A stretch of DNA of 64,000 nt from positions 3,596,001 through 3,660,000 of the forward strand of contig NZ_CP081299.1 in the NCBI RefSeq assembly GCF_019711195.1. Direction: 5' to 3'. The notes under the pieces are model-generated. The model saw only the letters and a program-made list of their open reading frames with translations. It was not told where the DNA came from and did no database searches. The translations under genes and the position numbers were made by a program. Origin of the DNA: Dyadobacter sp. NIV53 (lineage in GTDB: Bacteria; Bacteroidota; Bacteroidia; Cytophagales; Spirosomataceae). Each line of letters starts with the position of its first letter. The stretch's first letter is position 1. Positions 8,963 through 17,676 of the stretch are shown here, piece by piece.

Positions 8963-10372
8963 TTATTGCTTTCTAAATACCCAGATCATTGTTATTAACA
9001 ATATAATTACAATGATATTAGTAATTTCTTTAAAAACACTTTTATAATTAAATCTTTGTTTAGTCGTATCCAACCCATCTAAATTGTCATATAGTCCCAG
9101 AGACCCGCTCATAGACAAGTTTCCTAATTTATAGTCTTCTCCCTTTACCTGTAATTTTTTTGAAGACCTTAGCGTATCATATTTTGTTGTTACCGGATTA
9201 AAATAAACCCATTGAAAATACCTGCTCAATGGAAATGTACCGTCTCTTCTGGGCACAACAAAGTAATCAAATGACTTCTCTCCTGACACTTTAAGATAAC
9301 TTCTCCTTATGATCTGACTAACATCAGGCGGATAAAAATCAAATGCTGAATTCGTTTCTATTTCAGGATTAGGAATTGCAGCAATATTTCCAATCCCTTC
9401 AATTTTAAAGCTATATCGGACACTTTCTCCCGGATAAACAAGTTCTCTCGACAGTCCTTCTATTAAATGGTACTGACCTACTGCCACTTGGTCTTTTAAT
9501 GGATGATTTGGCAAAGGTTTCACCTTTACATGAACAGCTTTCGATTTAAATGATCGGATTACCTTATTTTCTATGTTAACAGCACCTTTATTTTCTACTA
9601 CCAACATATTCAGATTTACCGACGGAAACGTTACATCCTGTAACGTAATAGGAAAAAACTGCGCCTGATACATCATGTATTCGGTATAACTTACTCCTCT
9701 GATATTAACCTTCCGTTTTACAATTTCTTCTATGCCAACATTCTCTTCCCAGCAATTGGCCGGGCGTATTTGTTTCAAAATAGATTGCAATTGCATATTA
9801 AATTCATAAAACTCCATCTTTACAGGTGCGCTTTCCGCAATGTATAGAGAAATCCGTAAAGCAAAACCTTCTCTTATATAAACACCTTTTTTGTCGGCCT
9901 GCACAGATAGGAAAACTCCTTCCTTGTTTAAATCAAGTTCGGACAGATCACTTATGTTGCTTTCGTCTTCTACATTTCCATTTGTGGAAATATCTCCTGA
10001 CGAAAAATTAACAATCGTTCCTTCTGACTTTAACCTTACACCATTGATTAAAATATAAAAATCCGGTATCTGGTACTTACCCGTCTTTTCAGCAAAATAT
10101 TCCTGGCTGATAGTTTGAACAACTATCTTTTTGCCATCAATAGTATTCACAGAGCTAGTTGCAGACTTACTCCTTTTCTCTAATCCCTTAATATCAGGAA
10201 ATATTACCGAGGGGCGTGTTTCAATGTCTTTTAAAACAACAGAAAGGATAAAGGGCTCATCTATTTTTAAATCTTTGGACCCCATTTCAACAGTTTCCTG
10301 ATTACCTAAGTCCTGAGCCAAAATAATATGCGAAAAACACAAAATTATATTCAATATCACATATAATTTCAT
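8963..10372 (-). CDS. BatD family protein (aerotolerance)
   Basis: A 469-residue exported protein with an N-terminal signal peptide ending near ILAQD, a long beta-rich periplasmic region with repeated Ig-like segments, and one transmembrane helix at the extreme C-terminus (about residues 450-466) followed by a short basic tail (FRKQ). This is the architecture of BatD, first described in the Bacteroides aerotolerance (bat) operon. Conserved features include the early EPFILSVVL strand, and YPGESVRYSFKIEG in the last third. The usual partners BatA/B/C are not in this window, so this copy stands apart and may have a paralogue in a canonical bat operon elsewhere. Its stop lies 3 bp before the aroC start. 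Confidence 0.8.
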   Translation of the reverse strand: MKLYVILNIILCFSHIILAQDLGNQETVEMGSKDLKIDEPFILSVVLKDIETRPSVIFPDIKGLEKRSKSATSSVNTIDGKKIVVQTISQEYFAEKTGKYQIPDFYILINGVRLKSEGTIVNFSSGDISTNGNVEDESNISDLSELDLNKEGVFLSVQADKKGVYIREGFALRISLYIAESAPVKMEFYEFNMQLQSILKQIRPANCWEENVGIEEIVKRKVNIRGVSYTEYMMYQAQFFPITLQDVTFPSVNLNMLVVENKGAVNIENKVIRSFKSKAVHVKVKPLPNHPLKDQVAVGQYHLIEGLSRELVYPGESVRYSFKIEGIGNIAAIPNPEIETNSAFDFYPPDVSQIIRRSYLKVSGEKSFDYFVVPRRDGTFPLSRYFQWVYFNPVTTKYDTLRSSKKLQVKGEDYKLGNLSMSGSLGLYDNLDGLDTTKQRFNYKSVFKEITNIIVIILLITMIWVFRKQ

Positions 10373-10475
10373 CTAAAATATTCGTTAAATTTATTGGTAG
10401 TTAAGGGAAATCAATCACCTTGACTATTAATCTCAACTTTTTATCTTTTAACTAATAACAAAACTACATAATACT

Positions 10476-10676
10476 ATGGCCTCAATGCTTGAATACATTA
10501 AAATTATTCTGCAAAAGGTTAGTTTTGACCGCAGATTGTTTGAAAAAGAATTGAGAAAAGCCATACGTATGTTAATGCCATTTGAGGTCAAACGTTTAAG
10601 AGCCTGGTGTTATGAGCATTACAGTACTGTTTACCTTCCGGTTCTTAATACTTGCTTTGCCAAATTATCCCTATAA
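10476..10676 (+). CDS. small hypothetical protein (66 aa)
   Basis: A 66-residue basic helical protein with segments such as VSFDRRLFEKELRKA and LMPFEVKRLRAWC. I recall similar short proteins in related Bacteroidota, but no function is known to me. No signal peptide is present. It begins with ATG after an AT-rich leader and ends 26 bp before a strong terminator, which supports it as a real monocistronic unit. It is divergent from batD. Confidence 0.6.
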   Translation: MASMLEYIKIILQKVSFDRRLFEKELRKAIRMLMPFEVKRLRAWCYEHYSTVYLPVLNTCFAKLSL

Positions 10677-10702
10677 TTTATTTCTTCAAGTATCATATAA
10701 GT

Positions 10703-10736
10703 AAAAAGCCTCTCCGGAATCCGGAGAGGCTTTTTA
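10703..10736. terminator. bidirectional rho-independent terminator
   Basis: AAAAAGCCTCTCCGG and CCGGAGAGGCTTTTT form a 15-bp perfect stem around a minimal AAT loop. It lies between the 66-residue gene and the convergent TPR gene and has A and T tracts on both sides, so it can serve both. Confidence 0.9.
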
Positions 10737-10753
10737 CTTATCAAAACCTTATA

Positions 10754-12493
10754 TTACTTCTTTTTAGGTGCTGCTTTTGCAGGCCCGGAAGCTGGTTGTG
10801 CTGCTGGTGCAACTGCTAATCCCAGTGCTTCTTTTGCAGAAGCATTTTCAGGATCAACTTTCAACAGCTTTTCCCAATATTCCTTTGCCTTGGCAGGGTC
10901 ATTTTTAGTTGTCTGGCTATAAAAAGCTAAATAACCATATGCCAATTTTAGATACCCTTTTAATTTAGATGGATCAGCATCTTTTTCTGCTAGTTCAGCC
11001 AGTTTTTCATAGTATGGGGCAGAAATTCCTTTATCAATATTTTCCTGACGATCATATGCATTATAAAGAGAACTTGCTCTCCAGTAATATCCAATTGGCC
11101 ATTCAGGAGTTTTAACTGTAACCATTGCGAAGCTTGAATCAGCTGTCAGGAAGAAATTCTTTCTGGTTTGAGCTAACGCTACGCTGTCAGGTAAGCCAGC
11201 AGGTTGAATTGCAGTCCCTTGCTGAAAGTTAGACAGTCCAAGATAAAAATAATCATTTGGAGAAGCTTTTGCGGTATCTAAGGCAATGCCCTTTTTATAT
11301 GCCTCAGCAGCTTTTGGAAAATCCTTTGCTCCGTAATAAAGAGTAGCTACTTCTTTGTATGTATTAGCAGCATCCGTTTTACTTGTATCCATATCAGCAC
11401 CTTTCAGAATGTATACAACACCAGTAGAATCGTAAGGTTTACCTTCTGCCGTAGCTTTTAGATTATAAGAACGACCAAGATATTTATAATCATCGCCAAT
11501 TACTTTGTCCGGAGCTACACTAATGAAATCGTTCAGACTAGCAATTGCTTTATCAGCCTCATTCGTTTTGAAATAAGACCAACCGTACATACGCTTGATG
11601 ATCGGATTGTTAATTTTACCTTCAACGCTTTGTAAAAGCTGTAAAGACTTTGCATAATCGTCAGCTGTAAATGCAAACTGAGCAGCACGAAGTTTCAATT
11701 CAGGATCAGTACTTCCACTTTTTTGCATAAACAAGTCGAAATTATCAGCAGCCTGTTTGTATTTCTGTGCTAAAAAGTAAAGTTCAGCCAGATCTTTGTA
11801 AGCAGGAGCAAAGTTAGGATCAGCTTCAATTGCTTTTTTGTAATTTTCAAGGGCAAGATTATAGTTCTTACCTCTCAGATAAACCTGTCCAATACGATTG
11901 TCAGCCACTGCATAATTTGGTTTTGCAGTTAACGCATATTCATAAGCAGTAACAGCAGCACCACCTTCATTACGCAACATTAGAGCATCTCCTTTTGCAA
12001 TATATGCATCAGCAAGGTTCTTATCCTTTTTTACAGCTTCATCAAGCAATCTGATTGCTTCAGCAGGATCATTATTTTTTTCAAATAATGTATATGCCTC
12101 CCCTATTCTATAAAGTGTTTCAGCATCCTTTTTGTTCTTCTTTTCAGCTGTATCAAAATACTCCTTCGCTTTAACTTTATCTCCTTTACTAAGAGCAATT
12201 GATCCAAGGCCAACCTGGTTCAAATACGATTTTTCGTCAAGCTGGATTCCTTTTTCAAAAGCCGCCTGTGCTGAGTCGAGTTTATCTGTTTTAATGTAAT
12301 AATATCCTAAATAGTACTGATTATCTGCTGATGGTGTACCCGCTGCCAGTTTTTTAAACAGATTACCAGCTTCATTAAACCTCTCAGTATGAATTAAAGC
12401 CAACCCATCCTGAACCGTTTGTGCATGTGCATTAATAACTGCAAATACACTGAATACAACTGCTGCAAATTTTATTTTCATGTTTCTGTTCAT
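10754..12493 (-). CDS. exported tetratricopeptide-repeat protein
   Basis: A 579-residue protein with a signal peptide (cleavage near AHAQT at residues 22-26) and TPR units through most of its length, recognisable from motifs such as YYLGYYYIKTDKLDSA, AYKDLAELYFLAQKYKQAA and LYYGAKDFPKAAEAYKKG. The C-terminus is an Ala/Pro/Lys-rich tail. TPR arrays bind other proteins, so a periplasmic scaffold is the likely role. It is the last gene of the minus-strand run exbB-exbD-exbD-tonB-membrane protein-PstS-like, with an 80-bp gap after the PstS-like start. That position suggests involvement with outer-membrane energisation or substrate capture; this is inference. Confidence 0.88.
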   Translation of the reverse strand: MNRNMKIKFAAVVFSVFAVINAHAQTVQDGLALIHTERFNEAGNLFKKLAAGTPSADNQYYLGYYYIKTDKLDSAQAAFEKGIQLDEKSYLNQVGLGSIALSKGDKVKAKEYFDTAEKKNKKDAETLYRIGEAYTLFEKNNDPAEAIRLLDEAVKKDKNLADAYIAKGDALMLRNEGGAAVTAYEYALTAKPNYAVADNRIGQVYLRGKNYNLALENYKKAIEADPNFAPAYKDLAELYFLAQKYKQAADNFDLFMQKSGSTDPELKLRAAQFAFTADDYAKSLQLLQSVEGKINNPIIKRMYGWSYFKTNEADKAIASLNDFISVAPDKVIGDDYKYLGRSYNLKATAEGKPYDSTGVVYILKGADMDTSKTDAANTYKEVATLYYGAKDFPKAAEAYKKGIALDTAKASPNDYFYLGLSNFQQGTAIQPAGLPDSVALAQTRKNFFLTADSSFAMVTVKTPEWPIGYYWRASSLYNAYDRQENIDKGISAPYYEKLAELAEKDADPSKLKGYLKLAYGYLAFYSQTTKNDPAKAKEYWEKLLKVDPENASAKEALGLAVAPAAQPASGPAKAAPKKK

Positions 12494-12573
12494 TTTTTAC
12501 CCGGTTAAGATAATGATAAAAATTTGGTCTTTCAATAAACAAGTACCAAATGTGAAAAATTGTATATAAAACG

Positions 12574-13524
12574 TTAAAAATTTTTCCCTGTTCTTATCTC
12601 TACGCTTCTTGGATAGCGTATAGTAGGTATTAATCCCATTTTCTGAATGATCAGCCCTCCAACATCCCGTGCTATATAGGTCATCATTCCACCTCCCAAA
12701 CCAGAATACCCTTCAAGACTAAGAATATATACATCTCGTGAAAGTGGATAATTCCTGAATTCCAATCCCTTTTGAAAAGGCTGGTAATAGTCAGACAAGG
12801 AGTCAGGTTTATCTTTATTGGATATCCCAAATACATTGAGTCCTTTTGAGAGCTTTTCACTTATCACTGAATGCCCGTCTCCGATCCAGTTTACACCAAT
12901 AAAACCAAGATATAACGGATTTGATTTTACATCACTAATTACTTTCTCATTTGATCCGGAAGCAATTAAGCGAAGATTTTTAATATCCTTAATTTTGAAC
13001 TTTTCACGGATAAAATTAAGGTTACTCGCATTTGCATCATCGAATACAAGAGTTATTAATCCAGTCTGGTTGCTCCCGGGAAGCTGTGACCAATTGGTTA
13101 TTTTTCCCTCAAATATGCCCTTTAATTCCGCAAGTGTCATTAAACTATCAGAATTAGCCTTACTGACAACAATTGCAAGCCCATCAATAGCAATGTGCTG
13201 CTGTTTTAAGGCCGTTTTCTTGTTCTTAATTATTTCCGTTTCTTTTTCAGTCAATTTTCTGGTAGTAAATACGATCCTTGCACTATCCTGCAGGAATTGT
13301 AAAACTGTCTGCTGTTCCGGTTTATAATCAATTTTAAAGTGAGCTTCGGGATAAATTCCTTCATAAGCACCGGTTAACGCATCAACCAAAGGCTTAAACG
13401 ACTCATCTGCTGCAATTGTAACCGTTCCTCTTCTCGGATTATCCAAATCTGATGAACCACCGGAGCAAGCACTTATAATTAAGACTAATATTAAGAACTT
13501 GCTGGTAATAATTAAATTATTCAT
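12574..13524 (-). CDS. PstS-like phosphate-binding family lipoprotein
   Basis: 316 residues with a lipoprotein signal ending at Cys20 (IISACSGG). The body resembles the periplasmic phosphate-binding (PstS) family: TVTIAADESFKPLV opens the first lobe, FTTRKLTEKETE occupies the region where PstS has its ligand loop, and LAELKGIFEGKITNWSQL is the characteristic hinge-region motif. No PstABC permease genes are nearby. Instead the gene follows tonB and a small membrane protein. A lipid-anchored PstS-like protein coupled to TonB/ExbBD genes recurs in Bacteroidota as far as I know, but its ligand is uncertain: phosphate is possible, and so is a structural role. Confidence 0.85.
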   Translation of the reverse strand: MNNLIITSKFLILVLIISACSGGSSDLDNPRRGTVTIAADESFKPLVDALTGAYEGIYPEAHFKIDYKPEQQTVLQFLQDSARIVFTTRKLTEKETEIIKNKKTALKQQHIAIDGLAIVVSKANSDSLMTLAELKGIFEGKITNWSQLPGSNQTGLITLVFDDANASNLNFIREKFKIKDIKNLRLIASGSNEKVISDVKSNPLYLGFIGVNWIGDGHSVISEKLSKGLNVFGISNKDKPDSLSDYYQPFQKGLEFRNYPLSRDVYILSLEGYSGLGGGMMTYIARDVGGLIIQKMGLIPTIRYPRSVEIRTGKNF

Positions 13525-13527
13525 GGC

Positions 13528-13743
13528 TCATACGATTATTTTGCCTTTTCCATACGCGATAAGCTCTGAAAATCCCGTATAAAATAAGTGTGCCAGCCAA
13601 GGCATACTTCTGAACTTTACTGATTGGTAAAAATTAAAAGACGAGGAGGAGAAGATCAAATAGATCCCTCCTCCCACGTATATCAGAGCCATTAGCAAAG
13701 AGGCAAGATCAATGATCTTCTCATGCAATGGTTTTTCCTTCAT
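13528..13743 (-). CDS. small membrane protein in the tonB operon (71 aa)
   Basis: An unrecognised 71-residue protein with one strong hydrophobic segment near residues 11-30 (LASLLMALIYVGGGIYLIF) and a possible second amphipathic segment around residues 45-60. It lies between tonB (3-bp gap) and the PstS-like gene (3-bp gap), so it must be co-transcribed and probably translationally coupled. The location suggests an accessory inner-membrane factor of the TonB complex. No function can be read from the sequence. Confidence 0.7.
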   Translation of the reverse strand: MKEKPLHEKIIDLASLLMALIYVGGGIYLIFSSSSFNFYQSVKFRSMPWLAHLFYTGFSELIAYGKGKIIV

Positions 13744-13746
13744 AAG

Positions 13747-14571
13747 TTACTCCAATTGGAAGTTAATAGGAAGATTATACTTAACACGTACTGCACGTCC
13801 GGACTGTTTACCTGGTTTCCATTTTGGCATAGCTTTCACAACACGGATAGCTTCCTCATCACAACCAAATCCTAATCCTTTCAATACTGCAACGTCCTGG
13901 ATACTACCATCAACATTAACAACAAATGACATAAATACTCTTCCTGAAACGTTAGCTCTGGAAGCTGCACTTGGATACTTAATGTTTTTTCCAAGGTACT
14001 TATACATCTCAGAAGTTCCACCTGGAAATTCTGGCTGCTGTTCTACTACAGTAAAAACTTTTTCCGGTTCCGGAGCAGCTTCAACCACAGTACCTTTGCT
14101 TGGAGCTGCAACTGCTTCGGGAGCAACGATAATTTCGTTTGCATTAGGATCACCCTCAACAGTTTTGTTAGCAACTACTGCTTCTTTGATCTCTTCCACA
14201 GTTGGAGGAGGTGTTTCTTCCGGAACTTCTTCATCCTTTTTAACTTCAGGAGGAAGAAATTTCACCGTGTTTACCTTAGGCTGCTCAATTGGCGGCGGTG
14301 GCGGCGGTGGTGGTTCTGCCGGGTCAATTGGCGGTGGTGGCATTTTCATTAAATCCACTTCAACTTCAACTAACTCTTCTTTATCGTCAGAAGCTAAGCT
14401 ACTGATAATTGTTGGCGCAAACATTGCCAACAGAAAAAGTACAGCACCAATTATTGTGGCTTTAGTCACGTCCGCACGGTAACCCCTGCGAAGTGAAAAT
14501 GCTCCATACGCCTTATTACGATTTGCAAACACTATATCATCCAGTGTCGCATTCGGGCTTGTCTCTGCCAT
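13747..14571 (-). CDS. tonB: energy transducer TonB
   Basis: 274 residues with the TonB layout. A cytoplasmic N-terminus ends in YGAFSLRRGYR, one transmembrane helix lies near residues 36-56, a proline/glutamate/lysine-rich periplasm-spanning region covers about residues 70-150 (with PPPPPPPPIEQPKV), and a C-terminal TonB_C domain starts at EFPGGTSEMYKYL and contains the YP box region and PKWKPGKQSGR. TonB uses the proton motive force, via ExbB/ExbD, to drive TonB-dependent outer-membrane receptors. It lies 26 bp after the second exbD. The Bacteroidota hallmark 'FANRNKAYGAF' at the N-terminus is present. Confidence 0.95.
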   Translation of the reverse strand: MAETSPNATLDDIVFANRNKAYGAFSLRRGYRADVTKATIIGAVLFLLAMFAPTIISSLASDDKEELVEVEVDLMKMPPPPIDPAEPPPPPPPPIEQPKVNTVKFLPPEVKKDEEVPEETPPPTVEEIKEAVVANKTVEGDPNANEIIVAPEAVAAPSKGTVVEAAPEPEKVFTVVEQQPEFPGGTSEMYKYLGKNIKYPSAASRANVSGRVFMSFVVNVDGSIQDVAVLKGLGFGCDEEAIRVVKAMPKWKPGKQSGRAVRVKYNLPINFQLE

Positions 14572-14597
14572 GGCGATTTTTTTTAAATAGTTATAGT

Positions 14598-15182
14598 TTA
14601 ATTTTTAGGTTTTACCTTATCTCCAAGAACTTTCTTTTCTGCATCCGTAAGGTTATCTACCAATGCATATCTTCTTGATTTGGTAATAGCCATTTCATCC
14701 AGTACATCTACCATATTTTTATATGTAGATACAACAGTAGGCTTAATTACCACTACGAAAGGTTCATTTCCTTTATCATCCTTAGGGTTTGCTGCATTGA
14801 TACGTTTTGCCGAATTAAAAATCACACTTCTCAGATCAGATCCAAACCGTGTAGTTTTTAAAGACGCTTCTGCTTTATCATCATCTGCTGCAACACCATC
14901 CAGATAATACACATCATCATTTGATCCTAAAAATAGTGTCAAAACTTTTGATGCTTTTAATGGTTCCGTCTCTTCTGGCTGATCCTTTTCCTGTTTGTCA
15001 GGAAAGAAAACAGACATTGCCGTCGGCTTACTCATTGTGGTCGCAAGCATAAAGAAAGTAATAAGGAGGAATCCCAAATCCACCATGGGTGTCATATCGA
15101 CCCTGGTTGACATTTTCTTACCCCTTACCTTACCATCGCCTTTCCCATGCCCACCGCCACCGGATTCTTCAATAGCTGCCAT
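14598..15182 (-). CDS. exbD: ExbD/TolR family biopolymer transport protein (second copy)
   Basis: 194 residues with one N-terminal transmembrane helix bearing the proton-path aspartate in DMTPMVDLGFLLITFFML (around residues 30-47). The periplasmic domain is longer than E. coli ExbD (about 140 residues) and includes a DDVYYLDG segment. It acts with ExbB and TonB in the inner membrane. A glycine-rich start (GGGGHGKGDGK) precedes the helix. It is 44 bp downstream of the first exbD. Bacteroidota commonly have two ExbD proteins in this order; whether they form a mixed dimer is not visible. Confidence 0.94.
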   Translation of the reverse strand: MAAIEESGGGGHGKGDGKVRGKKMSTRVDMTPMVDLGFLLITFFMLATTMSKPTAMSVFFPDKQEKDQPEETEPLKASKVLTLFLGSNDDVYYLDGVAADDDKAEASLKTTRFGSDLRSVIFNSAKRINAANPKDDKGNEPFVVVIKPTVVSTYKNMVDVLDEMAITKSRRYALVDNLTDAEKKVLGDKVKPKN

Positions 15183-15226
15183 GTTAATACTTTAAATTTA
15201 AAGTGAAACTGTTCCTCATTTTAAAA

Positions 15227-15841
15227 TTAATCCCCCTTAAAACCTGCAGGTGCATCTTCACTACCAGTAATGAGCGAGAATTTGTTAATGTTCTGTGATT
15301 GCAGATTCGATAACACATCCTTGAACACAGGGAACTTAGCTAGATTATCACCTTTTAGAGCAATCCTTAATTGTGGATTTGATTTTCTTGCTGCATAAAC
15401 CCAATCTGCCAGCTCACTGGTTCCAGTAGAATCAACCTTAATACCAGGTTGTTTCACTGCTGTCATCTGCTCTTTTGACATACTTAACCAAGGCTTCAAT
15501 TGAGCGATAGGAAAACCAAAACTTGACTGAATGGCAAATTTCGATTTTTCTATATCAGTGAATGAAATTCCTTTTGTCTGAGCAATAGCATCAAGCATTG
15601 CCACACGTACCGGTTTTGCATCCACTCCAAAGAAAACCTTTCCTTCCTTATCAATGCTAATAACTAAAAGCTCCTCAGCAGGTACTTTGATTTGCGAAAT
15701 AGATGTAGGAGTTGTAATCTCTGCATCGTTCGTTTTAAAAGTAGCCGTCATGATAAAGAACGTTAGTAGCAAAAAGGCCACATCCGTCATCGCCGTCATA
15801 TCCGTATGAGGCGGGTGTTTCTTAGGCTTAACTACTCCCAT
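15227..15841 (-). CDS. exbD: ExbD/TolR family biopolymer transport protein (first copy)
   Basis: 204 residues; the transmembrane helix near residues 14-34 carries the critical aspartate in HTDMTAMTDVAFLLLTFF. The periplasmic part includes KVFFGVDAKPVR and ends with FSLITGSEDAPAGFKGD. It is clearly diverged from the following exbD, so this is not a recent duplication. It lies 75 bp downstream of exbB in the same operon. Confidence 0.94.
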   Translation of the reverse strand: MGVVKPKKHPPHTDMTAMTDVAFLLLTFFIMTATFKTNDAEITTPTSISQIKVPAEELLVISIDKEGKVFFGVDAKPVRVAMLDAIAQTKGISFTDIEKSKFAIQSSFGFPIAQLKPWLSMSKEQMTAVKQPGIKVDSTGTSELADWVYAARKSNPQLRIALKGDNLAKFPVFKDVLSNLQSQNINKFSLITGSEDAPAGFKGD

Positions 15842-15916
15842 AATTTTTTACTAATATATAAGTTTTTTTAATATTAACGAAAGTTATATATCAATAGTTC
15901 ACGTTGTGACTATTAA

Positions 15917-16756
15917 TTAATAATGAGCAGCAAAATTTTGCTGAATGCTCAAACCAATTTCGTCAATACTGTAAGTCAAGTCGTCAACACGGCTGTTCAG
16001 ATAAGCATATGAGATCGTTGCGATCGCAGAAGTACCGATACCAATCGCCGTATTGATAAGTGCTTCAGAGATACCCGCTGCAAGTGCACCAGAATCAGAA
16101 GCACCAGACGCACCCAAGGCTGCGAATGCACGGATCATACCAAGTACCGTACCCAAAAGTGCGATAAGTGTAGATGCACCGGCCAATGTTGCGATAATTG
16201 TAAGGTTTTTTTGTAGCATAGGCAATTCTAATGTAGTCGCTTCGTCTACTTCTTTTTGCAATGCTGCAAGTTTTTGTTCTTTGTCAAGTTGAGTTTCACC
16301 AGCAAGTTGTTTGTATTTCAACAAACCAGCCTTGATAACATTTCCCACAGAACCTTTTTGTTTGTCACATTCTTTGATCGCTTCGTCAACTTGATTTTTG
16401 TCAAGAAGGCTTTTGATTTTGCGAACAAATGAATCGATACTTCCTGAACCATTTGCTTTACCAATTGTGATCATACGTTCAATTGTGAAAACAAGAACAA
16501 TAAGAAAACAAGTCATTAACAAAGGTACAATTGGTCCACCTTCGTGAACAATACCGAAATAATCACCTGGTTTCGGGCCTTTTTCCGGATCACCATCGAT
16601 AAAGTGATCGGGGTTACCCAAAACAAACATGTAAACACAAAGAGCAATAACAAATAGTAGGGGGATTACTAATGCCGGGTTTAAACCGCCTGAGCCTTTT
16701 GATGCTGCCGTAGCAGGCTTAGGTGCTTGTGCCGGACTTGTAGCTTTCTTTTCCAT
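15917..16756 (-). CDS. exbB: MotA/TolQ/ExbB proton channel family protein
   Basis: 279 residues. An N-terminal Ala/Pro/Lys-rich stretch precedes a first hydrophobic segment (residues 29-46), then a second near 78-94 (VPLLMTCFLIVLVFTIER) and the conserved TolQ/ExbB core from about residue 180 to 250: LIALLGTVLGMIRAF, then ISEALINTAIGIGTSAIATI. These helices form the pentameric proton channel around the ExbD dimer. It is first in the operon exbB-exbD-exbD-tonB and is preceded by a recognisable promoter. Compared with E. coli ExbB (244 aa) it has an additional N-terminal membrane segment, usual in this phylum. Confidence 0.95.
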   Translation of the reverse strand: MEKKATSPAQAPKPATAASKGSGGLNPALVIPLLFVIALCVYMFVLGNPDHFIDGDPEKGPKPGDYFGIVHEGGPIVPLLMTCFLIVLVFTIERMITIGKANGSGSIDSFVRKIKSLLDKNQVDEAIKECDKQKGSVGNVIKAGLLKYKQLAGETQLDKEQKLAALQKEVDEATTLELPMLQKNLTIIATLAGASTLIALLGTVLGMIRAFAALGASGASDSGALAAGISEALINTAIGIGTSAIATISYAYLNSRVDDLTYSIDEIGLSIQQNFAAHY

Positions 16757-17375
16757 CAGACTTACTTTTAAAGGTTAAATTGAGATTTTGGTTGTGAATT
16801 AAATAAAAGTTTTGGTTAAATCAGCCTTTTGTAAAATAAAATTTTGGTTGTGGTATTACGCTATCGACTTCTACAAAAGTATGAGTTTTCCTTTTAAAAA
16901 AAAGCAAGTTTTAGCCCACTTTTTTTGTCTTATTTTTTTGCAACAATTTGGAAATTGTACAATTTGAAGAATTAACCAACATTAAACTCTCACCAAAAAA
17001 GCTATTTAGGTGATAAAGAGTCATATAAAGGCCTATAATCAAACATTGCAAAATTGTACTCTTTTTGTCAAATGGTATCAACTTGTTTTTTTAATATGGC
17101 AATTGGAGTTTAAAATATTTTAATATCAGGGTATAAAAGCAAATATTATTTTCCTCCTACTATCAAGGTTGAAGATAATTTTAAAGAATATTGACGTAAA
17201 AATTAATATTGCAAGTCCGGTGTCCATTTATATTCGAAGCCAGGACATCATATTCCACCTTACTTTATCATCCGATTTGCAATCAATTTTCAGGATTTTC
17301 ACAGCAGTTGTGAAAAATATGATAGTTTTGAATTCATTATATAATAGAATTAAAAAATAACATATTCATAACAGT
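16757..17375. other. long AT-rich intergenic region between exbB and gatC
   Basis: About 620 bp without a convincing gene. It holds the predicted exbB promoter and leader on the minus strand and must hold the gatC promoter on the plus strand. A 63-codon frame at 17169-17360 starts with a non-ATG codon, has atypical composition and no recognisable feature, so I do not call it. No tRNA, riboswitch or strong hairpin was seen. Confidence 0.6.
16874..16907 (-). promoter_or_regulatory. predicted promoter of the exbB-tonB operon
   Basis: Read on the minus strand, TTG (16905-16907) is followed by a 23-base spacer and TACTTTTG (16874-16881), matching the Bacteroidota -33 TTG and -7 TAnnTTTG elements at the upper end of the accepted spacing. 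The exbB leader would be about 110 nt. It contains two exact copies of ATTTTGGTTGTG on the plus strand (16785-16796 and 16841-16852). Confidence 0.45.
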
Positions 17376-17663
17376 ATGAAAATTGATAAAGAGTCTCTCA
17401 AAAAGATCGCACATTTGGCTAGACTGGAAATAAAACCGGAGGAAGAAGAGTCTTTGTTAAGTAGTATGGATTCTGTGTTGTCATGGATGGAACAGCTGAA
17501 TGAAATCAATACGGAAGGAGTGGAGCCGCTTACTCATATTATGGACGAAGCAAATATCTGGCGGGAAGATATCAACAAAAATACATTGACAAGAGCTGAG
17601 GCACTCGCAAATGCTCCTTCAAAAAACGATACCTATATAATGGTACCAAAAGTAATTGAGTAA
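17376..17663 (+). CDS. gatC: Asp-tRNA(Asn)/Glu-tRNA(Gln) amidotransferase subunit GatC
   Basis: 95 residues, the normal GatC length. GatC stabilises the GatA/GatB amidotransferase that converts mischarged Glu-tRNA(Gln) or Asp-tRNA(Asn) to the correct aminoacyl-tRNA. Family motifs are visible: KKIAHLARLEI near the N-terminus, the central WMEQLNEINTEGVEPL and the C-terminal PSKNDTYIMVPKVIE. gatA and gatB are not adjacent, which is common in this phylum. It is convergent with the nitrilase-family gene, 13 bp apart. Confidence 0.95.
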   Translation: MKIDKESLKKIAHLARLEIKPEEEESLLSSMDSVLSWMEQLNEINTEGVEPLTHIMDEANIWREDINKNTLTRAEALANAPSKNDTYIMVPKVIE

Positions 17664-17676
17664 TAACGAAAGTGAT

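Noticed and set aside
12818..13327. A 169-codon plus-strand frame opposite the PstS-like gene
   Set aside because: It is a shadow frame of a well-supported gene and lacks any recognisable domain.
13712..14482. A 256-codon plus-strand frame rich in Gly and Ser opposite tonB
   Set aside because: It is the reverse of the proline-rich TonB region (CCN/GGN symmetry). It has no start signal, no family motif and no promoter, whereas TonB is unmistakable on the other strand.
17169..17360. A 63-codon plus-strand frame in the exbB-gatC gap
   Set aside because: It uses a non-ATG start and has no motif, signal or visible conservation. The region is more simply a long promoter region.
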